The position numbers and the translations under genes were made by a program. Positions 9,509 through 18,541 of a stretch of 64,000 nucleotides of DNA are shown here, piece after piece (the stretch's first letter is position 1; each line of letters opens with the position of its first letter). The DNA comes from an uncultured Verrucomicrobiota bacterium (GTDB taxonomy: Bacteria; Verrucomicrobiota; Verrucomicrobiia; Verrucomicrobiales; DEV007). The DNA is taken from NCBI GenBank assembly GCA_902589825.1, contig CACIUL010000004.1:42152-106151 (forward strand), written 5' to 3'. The notes beneath the pieces were generated by a model that worked only from the letters and a program-made list of their open reading frames with translations, was not told the DNA's origin and searched no databases.

Positions 9509-9874
9509 TTAGTCTTGCTTTTTCTGCAATTTTGCGAAGAATTTTCCGGGGTCGGCTTTGACCTTCTTCTCACATTTCCCGCAGCATACAGCAATGTGGA
9601 TGTCCACGGATTCGCTGGCTGCCTTACCACTGAATGCGCATTTGCCTTTGGCGGCTTTGGCTACTTTCTCAGCATAGGCAGTGGGATCCTTTTCGAACTT
9701 GGCCACACACTTTCCACAGCAGAATTCGGCTGTGTATTTTACGCTGTTTGAACCGTCAGAGGCCTTGCCACTGATTGGACACTTTTTGTTGACCGCATCA
9801 GCGGCAAAGGCAACACCGCTGCTGAATGCGATGAAGCAGAATACTGTAGCGATAAATTTCATTGTCGTTTTCAT
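9509..9874 (-). CDS. Exported protein with duplicated CPxSGK...CCGKC metal-binding-like domain
   Basis: A 121-residue protein with a signal peptide (residues 1-25, ending AFAAD). The mature part is a tandem duplication of about 45 residues. Repeat 1 has CPISGKAS then FCCGKC then FEKDPTAYAEKV. Repeat 2 has CAFSGKAA then VCCGKC then VKADPGKFFAKL. The cysteine spacing resembles YHS/TRASH-like domains that bind copper or other soft metals. The family is common in Planctomycetes and Verrucomicrobia without an established function. It follows the ACT-domain gene by 36 bp on the same strand and may be co-transcribed with it. Confidence 0.78.
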   Translation of the reverse strand: MKTTMKFIATVFCFIAFSSGVAFAADAVNKKCPISGKASDGSNSVKYTAEFCCGKCVAKFEKDPTAYAEKVAKAAKGKCAFSGKAASESVDIHIAVCCGKCEKKVKADPGKFFAKLQKKQD

Positions 9875-9910
9875 ATCTTGTTTAAACCATATAAGGGTAA
9901 GCGCGTAATG

Positions 9911-10423
9911 TCAATCCTTGTCGCCAATCTTCAGGTCCACCATCAAGTCAGCGGCAATTTGCTCAAGGTTGCCCTTTAAATCATCAATTTGCACGCCTTC
10001 CGGCAGGCCAATGGTTGCATGGGCCCTGAAGAGGGAGCCTCCGCCCATGGGAGCACTGATGCACTCGGTGTGGAGTTTTTCAACGTTCACGGAGTGCTCG
10101 GCAAGTGCGCTGGAAATTTCGCTCAAGATACCGGGATGGTCCACGCCGATTAATTCCAGGGTCACTGTTTCGCCGGGAAGCGGACACTGATCCTCAGGTT
10201 CTGTGGTAACCACATTAAGCCTTTTGATTGCCTTAAGGGCACTGAGAAGCAACTCTGCCTTGGCCTCCTCATACTCGATCCTTACAATGCCAGCGAATTG
10301 TCCACAAAATCTGGCCATACGGCTCTCCAGCCAGTTTCCGCCATTGGCCGCAACCACCGAGGAGAGTTCATCGACGATGCCGGGCCGGTCCGGGCCGATG
10401 GCGGTAAAGACGAGCGATTTCAT
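9911..10423 (-). CDS. Tandem ACT-domain protein, GcvR-like
   Basis: A 170-residue cytoplasmic protein consisting of two ACT domains: residues about 1-75 (VFTAIGPDRPGIVDELSSVV) and about 85-165 (LELIGVDHPGILSEISSALA). This is the layout of the glycine cleavage regulator GcvR, which senses glycine and acts through protein contacts rather than DNA binding. The first start in this frame is a TTG at 10441; the ATG at 10423 gives MKSLVFTAIGPDRPG, which is the better family start. No gcv genes are in the window, so the regulatory target is unknown. Confidence 0.8.
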   Translation of the reverse strand: MKSLVFTAIGPDRPGIVDELSSVVAANGGNWLESRMARFCGQFAGIVRIEYEEAKAELLLSALKAIKRLNVVTTEPEDQCPLPGETVTLELIGVDHPGILSEISSALAEHSVNVEKLHTECISAPMGGGSLFRAHATIGLPEGVQIDDLKGNLEQIAADLMVDLKIGDKD

Positions 10424-10458
10424 TTCAATAGCCGGGGTCAACTTTGGCGCCCTCCGGT

Positions 10459-11877
10459 TCAGAGCAGTTCCGGGTAGGTTGGTTTCAAGTCAAGAGCGTC
10501 GCCGGATTCTTTTTGCAGCTTGAGCAGTTTAGCGAAGAGTCCCTTCATGATTTTTCTGGAACCCTTGTTACTCGAGATGTCCTTCATTTCCTCAGGATCA
10601 GCTTCCATGTCGAAGAGGAGTGCCTTTTTGATCTTTGGGAAAAGGAGCAACTTGTGCCCATTGGCAGTGACTGAACGTTGAAAATCCACATAGGCACCGT
10701 ATACGGCATCAAGTCCTCCCTTTTTGTTTTCCCTGAGCATCGGCAACAGGCTTTGGAACTGGACATGTTCGGGCCTTTCAGCTCCGGCAAGTTCCAGGGA
10801 GGTGGCCATGACGTCCTGGAGGTAGATTGGTGAGGAGTTGCGTACGCCGGCCTTAATCCCGGGTCCCGTAACCATGAACGGGACACGCACACTGTGATCG
10901 AACAGGCTTTGTTTGCCGATCAAGCCGTGGTGTCCAACAGACAAGCCGTGGTCGGCCGTGAAAAAGATGTAGGTGTTTTCCGCCTGTCCGGTCTTCTTCA
11001 GGTGGTCCATGATGCGTCCAATCTGTGCATCCATGTGGCTGATGATCGCATAATACTCGCGGCGGTTGACCTGCACGGCATGTTTTGTGCGGGGGAAAGG
11101 GGCAAGTTTCTCGTCGCGCAGGCCCTTGCCGCACCCGATGGCATCCTTCCAGGGATATTCAGGCATGAAGCTTTCGGGAATCGCGATTTTCTCGGCCGGA
11201 TATTTATCCACGTATGATTTCGGCGCCTGGCGCGGGTCATGCGGGGCGTTAAAGGCAATATACATGAAGAAGGGCTTGTTCTTCTTCTTGGCGTCATTGA
11301 GATAGTCGAGGGTATCATCGGCAACCACTTCACTCCAGTGTTTGCCTCCTGCCCAGAAACCTCCAAACTTCGGGTCGGTGGGGTCCCAGGGATCGGTGCC
11401 GTCGGCAAGGGGCCTGTTGTATCCCTCTGGCGTCTGCTTGGGCATGCCACCGCGGATGTTTCGTGCGGTTGCGAAGAGGTGGTTGGCGTCTGCCTTGACA
11501 TGCCATTTACCGGTAAAGTAGGTGCCGTACCCGGCCTTGGCCATCAGCTGTGGCCAGAGCTTGCCATCCAGTGATTTCTTGAGCTCTTTTTCCGATTTTC
11601 TTGCATGCCATACGTATTTTCCCGTGATGAGCATGGTTCGGCTGGCAACACAGACCGCCCCGTGGTAGCCGCCCATGTTGTAGGCGTGGGTAAAGGTGGT
11701 TCCACGATTGACCAGTTGATCGAGGTGCGGGGTATGAATTTCAGGATTGTTCAGGGCCCGGATTGTTTTATAGCACTGGTCATCTGCAAAGATGAACAGG
11801 ATGTTGGGCTTTTCATTGGCACGTGCTTGGCCAAAGGCGACCAGGATAATGGTGAGGATGAAGAGGAATTGATGCAT
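10459..11877 (-). CDS. Type I sulfatase, exported
   Basis: A 472-residue sulfatase starting at the ATG at 11877, which is followed by a signal peptide (MHQFLFILTIILVAFGQARA). The family core is visible: ILFIFADDQ with the metal-binding Asp pair (residues about 28-36), the formylglycine site CVASR (about residue 76-80, the C-x-A-S-R variant), the KWHVK segment, and FFTADHGLSVGHHGL carrying metal-binding Asp-His (about residue 305). The cysteine must be converted to formylglycine by a maturase, which is not in the window. The likely substrate is a sulfated polysaccharide or small sulfate ester. A TTG further upstream (11940) keeps the frame open but would displace the signal peptide. Confidence 0.9.
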   Translation of the reverse strand: MHQFLFILTIILVAFGQARANEKPNILFIFADDQCYKTIRALNNPEIHTPHLDQLVNRGTTFTHAYNMGGYHGAVCVASRTMLITGKYVWHARKSEKELKKSLDGKLWPQLMAKAGYGTYFTGKWHVKADANHLFATARNIRGGMPKQTPEGYNRPLADGTDPWDPTDPKFGGFWAGGKHWSEVVADDTLDYLNDAKKKNKPFFMYIAFNAPHDPRQAPKSYVDKYPAEKIAIPESFMPEYPWKDAIGCGKGLRDEKLAPFPRTKHAVQVNRREYYAIISHMDAQIGRIMDHLKKTGQAENTYIFFTADHGLSVGHHGLIGKQSLFDHSVRVPFMVTGPGIKAGVRNSSPIYLQDVMATSLELAGAERPEHVQFQSLLPMLRENKKGGLDAVYGAYVDFQRSVTANGHKLLLFPKIKKALLFDMEADPEEMKDISSNKGSRKIMKGLFAKLLKLQKESGDALDLKPTYPELL

Positions 11878-12077
11878 TGTGATGAATGATACCGTTGTAT
11901 CAGCTTGTTTGGCGATCCCAAAACTGGAACGATTTGCCACAGGCTGGCAAAATTGCCATAAATATGGTCCTTCATGTGCTGATTTGCATCAAGCTTTCAA
12001 GGAAAAGCGCACTTTATTGAGAATGCGTTGCTGCCCATTTCCAGCAGATGAAAAGTGATATCAGTCTCAGGCAAAGC

Positions 12078-12106
12078 TTGAACATTTTCACGAGAACGGT
12101 GAGAAT
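12078..12106 (+). promoter_or_regulatory. Candidate promoter with internal inverted repeat upstream of the PSCyt gene
   Basis: A -35 like TTGAAC (12078-12083) and a -10 like GAGAAT (12101-12106) are 17 bp apart. The inverted repeat ATTTTCAC (12084-12091) / GTGAGAAT (12099-12106, 7 of 8 matching) fills the spacer and overlaps the -10. This would suit a repressor site. The transcription start would be near 12113, about 25 nt before the ATG. Both boxes match the consensus at only 4 of 6 positions. Confidence 0.35.
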
Positions 12107-12137
12107 GAACGATTAATGGGAGTGAAACCGTAACATC

Positions 12138-15100
12138 ATGCATCGTCGTTTTATTATACCTTCATTATTTTTCAGCCTTACGTTTGCTGCGGGCAGCGTG
12201 TCCGGTGCCGAGATTGATTTCAACCGTGACATTCGCCCGATCCTGTCGAGCAATTGTTTCATCTGCCATGGTCCTGATGCTGCGGACCGTAAGGCTGACT
12301 TGAGGCTCGATACCCGTGAAGGGGCCGTGAGGCTCAACGACGGTGTCCGGGCGATCAACCCCGATAAACTTGCCGACAGTGAGTTCTTGCACCGGATTTT
12401 ATCGGATGATGAGGATGAGGTGATGCCTCCACCGGAGTCACACAAGGTCCTGAGTGCGGAACAGAAGTCGCTTTTGCGGCAATGGGTTCTCTCCGGCGCA
12501 GAATACAGGGATCACTGGGCTTTTGTGCCTCCGGCGAAGGACAATGTCCCGAACACCGAAAACAAAGGGCGAGTGCACAACCCGATTGATTTATTTATCC
12601 TCGATCGCCTTATCAAGTCAGGACTGAAGCAGTCCGGTGAGGCGGATCGTCGAACACTGATCCGCAGGGTCACCTACGACCTGACAGGACTGCCGCCTTC
12701 GCCCGGGGATGTCGAGGCATTCGTCAATGACCAGTCACCGCAAGCCTATGAGAAGGTGGTTGACCGCCTGCTTGGCATGGAGCGATACGGTGAGCGGATG
12801 GCCCTGGCATGGATGGACGCGGCGCGTTATGGAGACTCCTCGGTCATGCACGCCGATGGTCCTCGTGACATGTGGGCCTGGCGTGACTGGGTAATTGATG
12901 CCTATAACTCCAACATGCCCTTTGACCGGTTTACCACCGAGCAACTTGCCGGCGACCTTTTGCCGAATGCAACGATTGCCCAGCGGGTGGCCTCCGGCTT
13001 TAACCGCAACCACGCCACCTCGGATGAAGGTGGTGCCTTCGCGGAGGAACTGCGGGTTGAATATGTCGTCGACCGTGTCAAGACAACCGCCAATGTCTGG
13101 ATGGGTCTGACAATGGAGTGTGCCCAGTGTCATGACCACAAGTATGACCCGATTACTCAGCGAGAGTATTACCAGATGTTTGCTTACTTCAATAATACCA
13201 CCGACCCGGGCATGCAGTCACGCGGGGGCAACCAGTCGCCGGTGGTCAATGTGCCGCCAAGGGAGCAGGTAGCCAAGTTGGCGGAGTTGCGCAAGGGGAT
13301 TGAGGCCAGCGACAAGAAGATGGATGAATACAAGCGGGGTGCTGTGCCGGAATACGTCAAGTGGTTGCGCGTGGCGGAGAAGTCCGCCGGCAATGCTTTG
13401 CCGGAGCCGCCCGGACTGGCCCATTTCTTTCCCCTTAATGAGCGGGGAGGAAACCAGGTCAAGGCCAGCGTGGGCGGCGGTGTCGGACAGATCCAGGGCA
13501 GGGTATACCCGGCCAAGCGCGGGGAAGATGGCGGGTTGCGCTTTGACGGCAAGACAGCCGTCACGTTTGGCTCCTGGCCGGCCCGGGAGCGCAACCAGGC
13601 CTTTACCTTTGCTGCCTGGCTTAAGGTTCCCGGCAATGGCAATGGCTCGGTGATTGCCCGTATGGATGTGGGACAGGCCTACCGGGGCTATGATTTCTGG
13701 TTCCAGAACCGTGCGGTTGGCACCCATATTGTCAGCAGTTGGCCCGGAAACGCCCTCAAGGTGGTTTCCGCCCAGCCCCTTGCCGCCGACAAGTGGCAGC
13801 ATGTAGCCGTCGTGTATGACGGCTCATCCAAGGCTTCGGGGGTCAAGATCTTCATCGATGGCAAACTTGTGGGTAACAAGGTCGAGCAGGATTCACTCAA
13901 GGATTCCATCGTGACGCAGACACCCTTTAAAATCGGCAGCCGTTCCAGCCAGGGCAATTACAACGGGGAAGTTGATGAATTGCGAATCTACAACCGGGCA
14001 CTTTCCGAGGCGGAGATCCAGCGGCTTGGAGGGGACCCGATCAAGGGCATCCTTGCAACCCCGGCTGCAAAACGCACACAGGAGCAGAAGATGGCATTGC
14101 TTGAGCACTTTCTTTCTTCCCAGGACCAGGAATACCAGAAACTGGTTTCAGCACACAGCAAGCTCTTGTCGGAGGAAAGTGCCATCAAGGGTCAAAAGGC
14201 CACCAGTGTGATGGTGATGCAGGACCATGCGGCAAACAAAACCCGCAAGACCTACATCCTTGATCGTGGTGCCTATGACCAGCCGATCAAGGAAGGACCC
14301 GACGCCGTGGTCAATCCCGGGGTTCCTGCTGCACTTCCAAGCCTTGCAGAAGGGGCTGCCTCCAACCGCCTCGGACTGGCACAGTGGCTCACTTCTGGAA
14401 AAAATCCGCTCACTGCCCGGGTGGCGGTAAACCGTTACTGGGCACTGCTTTTCGGGCGTGGTCTGGTGAAGTCTGTTGATGATCTGGGCAACCAGGGAAG
14501 TCCGCCCAGTCACCCGGAGTTGCTTGACTGGCTGGCTGTGGATTTTGTCGAGAGCGGCTGGAATGTGAAGCGGATGCTCAAGCAGATTGTTCTTTCCGCC
14601 ACGTATCGGCAGGCTTCCCGTTTCACACCGCAACTGGCCAAGGCCGACCCGGAGAATATCCTGCTGGCCCGCTCTCCACGGTTCCGTTTGCAGGGGGAGT
14701 TTATTCGGGATACGGCATTGGACCTTTCAGGCCTGTTGGTTAAAAAGGTTGGGGGAGCAAGTGTTAAGCCCTACCAGCCGCCCAACATCTGGAATGAAGT
14801 GTCCCTTAATGGTGGCTTGCGCTACAAACGCGACAATGGTGAGAAGCTTTACCGGCGTTCCATGTATACCTACTGGAAGCGTTCCGCACCCATGCCCAAC
14901 ATGTTGATATTTGATGCTCCCACTCGCGAGAAATGCATGATTCAACGACCGATTACCAATACTCCTCTGCAGGCGCTGGTGACCCTGAACGACCCGCAGT
15001 TTGTCGAGGCGGCCCGTGCTTTTGCCCAGAGGTTGCTCAAGGAGGGTGGCAACGACACGGCATCCAGGATTGACTATGGATTCAAGTTGGCATTGTCCCG

Positions 15101-15308
15101 CCCGGCAACACAGGCGGAGGTTAAGGTGATTGAGCGTGTCCTTGGTGATCAGTTAACCAGGTTCCGGAATGATCCCAATAAGGCTAAGGAGTTTCTCGCT
15201 GTTGGTGAGATGGCGCGTGATGAGACGATTGATGCGGTTGACCATGCCGCCTGGATGGTTGTGGGGCAGCTCCTTCTTAATATGGATGAAACCCTGACAC
15301 GCGGGTAA
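12138..15308 (+). CDS. PSCyt1-DUF1549-LamG-DUF1553 exported cytochrome protein
   Basis: A 1056-residue protein with a signal peptide (residues 1-22, ending SGA). PSCyt1 follows with the haem motif CFICH (about residue 41-45) and the RPILSSN context. DUF1549/PSCyt2 occupies about residues 150-370 (LTGLPPSPGDVEAF) and carries a second motif CAQCH (about residue 330). A LamG/concanavalin-like domain sits at about residues 425-635 (WQHVAVVYDG, EVDELRIYNRALSEAEI). DUF1553/PSD1 occupies about 730-1000 (NRYWALLFGRGLVKSVDDLGNQ, TPLQALVTLNDP). Such proteins are typical of Planctomycetes and Verrucomicrobia and are thought to couple binding of a glycan to electron transfer; this is inference. The DUF1501 partner lies 28 bp downstream. 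Confidence 0.9.
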   Translation: MHRRFIIPSLFFSLTFAAGSVSGAEIDFNRDIRPILSSNCFICHGPDAADRKADLRLDTREGAVRLNDGVRAINPDKLADSEFLHRILSDDEDEVMPPPESHKVLSAEQKSLLRQWVLSGAEYRDHWAFVPPAKDNVPNTENKGRVHNPIDLFILDRLIKSGLKQSGEADRRTLIRRVTYDLTGLPPSPGDVEAFVNDQSPQAYEKVVDRLLGMERYGERMALAWMDAARYGDSSVMHADGPRDMWAWRDWVIDAYNSNMPFDRFTTEQLAGDLLPNATIAQRVASGFNRNHATSDEGGAFAEELRVEYVVDRVKTTANVWMGLTMECAQCHDHKYDPITQREYYQMFAYFNNTTDPGMQSRGGNQSPVVNVPPREQVAKLAELRKGIEASDKKMDEYKRGAVPEYVKWLRVAEKSAGNALPEPPGLAHFFPLNERGGNQVKASVGGGVGQIQGRVYPAKRGEDGGLRFDGKTAVTFGSWPARERNQAFTFAAWLKVPGNGNGSVIARMDVGQAYRGYDFWFQNRAVGTHIVSSWPGNALKVVSAQPLAADKWQHVAVVYDGSSKASGVKIFIDGKLVGNKVEQDSLKDSIVTQTPFKIGSRSSQGNYNGEVDELRIYNRALSEAEIQRLGGDPIKGILATPAAKRTQEQKMALLEHFLSSQDQEYQKLVSAHSKLLSEESAIKGQKATSVMVMQDHAANKTRKTYILDRGAYDQPIKEGPDAVVNPGVPAALPSLAEGAASNRLGLAQWLTSGKNPLTARVAVNRYWALLFGRGLVKSVDDLGNQGSPPSHPELLDWLAVDFVESGWNVKRMLKQIVLSATYRQASRFTPQLAKADPENILLARSPRFRLQGEFIRDTALDLSGLLVKKVGGASVKPYQPPNIWNEVSLNGGLRYKRDNGEKLYRRSMYTYWKRSAPMPNMLIFDAPTREKCMIQRPITNTPLQALVTLNDPQFVEAARAFAQRLLKEGGNDTASRIDYGFKLALSRPATQAEVKVIERVLGDQLTRFRNDPNKAKEFLAVGEMARDETIDAVDHAAWMVVGQLLLNMDETLTRG

Positions 15309-15336
15309 ATTTTTTTATCATTAAACACCAGAAAAA

Positions 15337-16770
15337 ATGTATCACGATCCAACACGGCGTCGATTTTTGTTGAATACCGGACACGGCATGGGTGCCGCTG
15401 CCCTTAGCAGCCTGTGGGACCCGGGACTCATTGGTTCCGCGCAGGCAGCAGGAGGATTACCGGGATTTCCGAACTTTGCCCCGAAGGCCAAGCGTGCCAT
15501 TTATCTGTTTTTTCCGGGAGGTCCCTCGCATATCGACACTTTCGACTACAAGCCGGCATTACGCGATATTCATGGCAAGGAATTGCCTGATTCTGTTCGT
15601 CAGGGGCAGCGGATCACCGGCATGACCAGTGGCCAGAAGTCCTTTCCCTGCGTGGCGCCGATGTTTGAGTTTGAGCGCTTTGGCAAGCACGGCACATGGG
15701 TCAACAAGGATCTCCTGCCCCATACCGCCAGCATCGTTGATGACATCACGATCATCAAGACCATGAATACCGAGGCGGTCAATCATGACCCGGCGATCAC
15801 CTATATTAACACCGGTGTCCAGCAGCAGGGCAAGCCCAGCATGGGCTCATGGCTGAGTTATGGGCTGGGCAGTGTGAATGAGAATATGCCGGCATATATT
15901 GTCATGATTTCCCGTGGTCGTGGCCAACTTCAGGCTCTTTATGACAGGCTTTGGGGAAGTGGATTCCTTCCCTCCAGTCACCAGGGGGTGAAGCTTCGCA
16001 GCAATGGTGAGCCGGTCCTGTACCTGAATAATCCTCCTGGAATCGATCGTGATGCACGTCGCGGGATGCTGGATGGCCTCAAGGAGCTTAACAGTGAGAC
16101 GTTCAAGAAATTTGCCGACCCGGAAACCCAGTCACGAATTGAGCAATACGAGATGGCTTTCCGGATGCAGGCTGAGGTGCCTGAGTTGATGGATATTTCA
16201 AAGGAACCCAAGCATGTCAAGGACCTCTACGGACCTGCCGTCGAGAAGCCAGGAAGCTTTGCGCGCAATTGCCTTTTGGCAAGGCGTATGGCTGAGAAAG
16301 GCGTGCGTTTTCAGCAACTCTTTCATCGCGGCTGGGATCAGCACGGGAGCCTGCCATCCAAACTGCGCCAGCAGTGTGAAGATATCGATCAGCCCTGTGC
16401 CGGATTGATCAAGGACTTAAAGGAACGCGGCATGTTTGATGATACCCTTGTGATCTGCGGCGGCGAGTTCGGCCGGACGATCTACTCGCAGGGAAAACTG
16501 ACCAAGAATAACCACGGCCGTGACCACCATGGCCGGTGCTTTACCACTTGGATGGCAGGAGCGGGCGTCAAGCGGGGCTACGAACACGGCAAGACGGATG
16601 ACCACTGTTACAATATCCTTGAGGATCCCGTTCATATCCGAGACCTGAATGCCACCATTCTCAACCAGCTTGGTATTCATCACGAGAAACTCACTTTCCG
16701 CTACCAGGGGCTTGACCAGCGTCTCACCGGCGTTGAGGAGGCCAGGGTGGTTAAGGAGATCCTTGCCTAG
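15337..16770 (+). CDS. DUF1501 family Tat-exported protein
   Basis: A 477-residue protein with a Tat-like leader ([14 protein letters not shown], residues 6-19, cleavage near AQAAG). DUF1501 features are [19 protein letters not shown] (residues about 50-68), [38 protein letters not shown] (about residue 320), and [15 protein letters not shown] followed by GRDHHGRCF. It belongs to the sulfatase/alkaline phosphatase superfamily. It pairs with the PSCyt/DUF1553 gene 28 bp upstream, the standard gene pair of these phyla, so the two probably act on the same extracytoplasmic substrate. It is more distant in sequence from the DUF1501 copy at 3662, so this is not a recent duplication. Confidence 0.9.
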   Translation: MYHDPTRRRFLLNTGHGMGAAALSSLWDPGLIGSAQAAGGLPGFPNFAPKAKRAIYLFFPGGPSHIDTFDYKPALRDIHGKELPDSVRQGQRITGMTSGQKSFPCVAPMFEFERFGKHGTWVNKDLLPHTASIVDDITIIKTMNTEAVNHDPAITYINTGVQQQGKPSMGSWLSYGLGSVNENMPAYIVMISRGRGQLQALYDRLWGSGFLPSSHQGVKLRSNGEPVLYLNNPPGIDRDARRGMLDGLKELNSETFKKFADPETQSRIEQYEMAFRMQAEVPELMDISKEPKHVKDLYGPAVEKPGSFARNCLLARRMAEKGVRFQQLFHRGWDQHGSLPSKLRQQCEDIDQPCAGLIKDLKERGMFDDTLVICGGEFGRTIYSQGKLTKNNHGRDHHGRCFTTWMAGAGVKRGYEHGKTDDHCYNILEDPVHIRDLNATILNQLGIHHEKLTFRYQGLDQRLTGVEEARVVKEILA

Positions 16771-16839
16771 CGATGATTAGAGGGGCGAAGGCGGAGGTTC
16801 AGAAATGAAGGGCGGGTAAGCCCTGATTCAGGTTGCCCG

Positions 16840-17433
16840 TCAAGACGGGTCATCAGGCTGGACAAGACAGCTTGCCATGCCGGCCCGTTGCGCAGCCTGG
16901 ATTCCGAGGTGGCTGTCTTCAAAGACCAGGCATTTGCCTGGTGGCACGTTCATTTGCTCTGCGGCCAGCAGGAAGAGGTCGGGTGCCGGCTTACTGTGCT
17001 GCACGTCATCCTGGGTGATGACAATGTCGAACAAGTCGGAAATTTTCACCGCTTCCATGGTCCGGATTACCGTTTCCCGGATTCCTCCCGATGCCACCGC
17101 AATGGGTCTGCCTTCAGCCGCCTGTTGGCGGGCAAAATTTACGACTGGTTCATAAGGCTTAACCTTGTCCAGGTTTGCAAAGAAGTAGGCTTCCTGGTCA
17201 TGAACCACTTGAACAGGGTCCATTTTACACCCATAGCGCTCGTTGAGTATTTCCACGGTGTCGTGCATGCCCACGCCGGCGTAAGACTGGGCAATCTCCC
17301 GGGTAAACTCGAAGTCTCCGCCGTTTTTCCTGAAGGAATCAATCCAGCCATCGAAGTGCACGTGCATGGAAAGTGACAAGGTGCCGTCATGGTCGAAGAT
17401 AAAGCCTTCGAAGTCGCCTTGGGGAATATCCAT
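16840..17433 (-). CDS. HAD-superfamily phosphatase (beta-phosphoglucomutase-like)
   Basis: A 197-residue cytoplasmic HAD hydrolase of subfamily IA. Motif I is FDHDGTL (residues about 13-19, nucleophile and acid Asp), followed by a helical cap. Motif II is VASGG (about 113-117), motif III lysine is in HSKPAPDLFLLAA (about 144), and motif IV is FEDSHLGIQAA (about 168). The layout is that of beta-phosphoglucomutase and sugar-phosphate phosphatases. The substrate is not predictable. It is convergent with DUF1501 and divergent from the glycosyltransferase gene; a functional link to the latter is possible but unproven. Confidence 0.85.
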   Translation of the reverse strand: MDIPQGDFEGFIFDHDGTLSLSMHVHFDGWIDSFRKNGGDFEFTREIAQSYAGVGMHDTVEILNERYGCKMDPVQVVHDQEAYFFANLDKVKPYEPVVNFARQQAAEGRPIAVASGGIRETVIRTMEAVKISDLFDIVITQDDVQHSKPAPDLFLLAAEQMNVPPGKCLVFEDSHLGIQAAQRAGMASCLVQPDDPS

Positions 17434-17576
17434 TGTTTAACGGGTGATCTTATGACGTGAATACCGGGGCGGCAAGATGCAGTTATCAGGTTATTCCCGG
17501 GACTTTTGCTATCCGGGCAGGGATAATGGAATAATCCTTGGCCCTTCACCGTTTCCTTGGTTATCAAATTAATACC

Positions 17577-18527
17577 ATGGATGTCTTTATCGTCTACCCG
17601 GAGCAAGCCGGTGTTGTCACCGGTAATTTTTGCTCGGCAGTGCAGTGGGCAGAAATCCTGATTGCGCTTGGGCACAATGTGGAATCGGGCGGAAGTGCGG
17701 CCGGCAAGAATGCAGAATTACTGATCGCTTTAAATGCGGAAAAAATGCATCATGAGATTTCCCTTTTCTCACGCAGCAACCCGGGCTCACGAATCGTGGT
17801 GATCCTGACCGGGACGGATATTTACCCGACGGTTTCTGACTTGTCCATGCGCTCTATGGAGATGGCGGACCGTCTGGTGGCCCTGCAGGCAAATGCCTCA
17901 AAGGTAATCCCGGATGTATTGCATGAGAAGTTGACGGTCATTGTGCAGTCCGTAGAGCCTTCATCTATTGCGGGAGCATGGGAAATGGACCCGGAAGCAT
18001 TCAATGTGGCGCTCGTGGCAAACCTGCGTGCCGTGAAGGATCCGTTCCTTGCAGCAGTTGCCGCAAGGCAACTGCCAGAACAATCAAGGACATCCATTCG
18101 TCATGCGGGATTTCCGCTGGATTGCGGCAGCGATGAGCGCGCAAGGCAGGAGAGTGCCGACAACCTGCGCTACGAATGGTTGGGAGGATTGACGCCTGCT
18201 GAGTCAAGGGCCCTCATCAGCAGCAGCGATGTGTTACTCGTGACTTCCAGAAACGAGGGGGCAGGGCGGGTAATTGGCGAGGCTGTTGTTGACGGAACTC
18301 CCATCATCGCCACCCGGGTCGAGGGGATTACGGGACTTGTCGGGGAGGATTATGGGGGGCTTTTTCCTGTCGGCGACGTTTCCGGGCTTACTGCACTGCT
18401 TACCCGTGCGGAGAATGACGATGTGTTCCTTGGGGATTTGTCCCGGAGCTGCCGGGAGCTGGCCCCCCTTTTTGATCCGGGGGCAGAGATGCAGGCCTGG
18501 GAGGAATTGGTGACTGCCCTGGCATGA
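17577..18527 (+). CDS. GT-B glycosyltransferase resembling SenB (selenosugar synthase family)
   Basis: A 316-residue protein. The ATG at 17577 (MDVFIVYPEQAG) is preferred over a TTG at 17538. From memory of the family, it resembles SenB/TIGR04348 proteins throughout: LLIALNAEKM (where the family has ALHA-R-S), VVILTGTDIYP, ADRLVALQANA, LRAVKDPFLAAVAARQLP, RYEWLGGL, and the C-terminal GLVGEDYGGLFPVGDVSGLTALL. SenB transfers selenium from selenophosphate to a UDP-sugar in selenoneine synthesis. The usual partners senA (EgtB-like) and senC (SelD-like) are not in this window. It could instead be a GT-B enzyme of another role. No signal peptide is seen. Confidence 0.7.
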   Translation: MDVFIVYPEQAGVVTGNFCSAVQWAEILIALGHNVESGGSAAGKNAELLIALNAEKMHHEISLFSRSNPGSRIVVILTGTDIYPTVSDLSMRSMEMADRLVALQANASKVIPDVLHEKLTVIVQSVEPSSIAGAWEMDPEAFNVALVANLRAVKDPFLAAVAARQLPEQSRTSIRHAGFPLDCGSDERARQESADNLRYEWLGGLTPAESRALISSSDVLLVTSRNEGAGRVIGEAVVDGTPIIATRVEGITGLVGEDYGGLFPVGDVSGLTALLTRAENDDVFLGDLSRSCRELAPLFDPGAEMQAWEELVTALA

Positions 18528-18541
18528 GGGAGGTTCTGAAG

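Noticed and set aside
16832..16850. Short inverted repeat cccgtc/gacggg between DUF1501 and HAD genes
   Set aside because: The loop is only 2 nt and there is no T-run; it also overlaps the end of the HAD gene.
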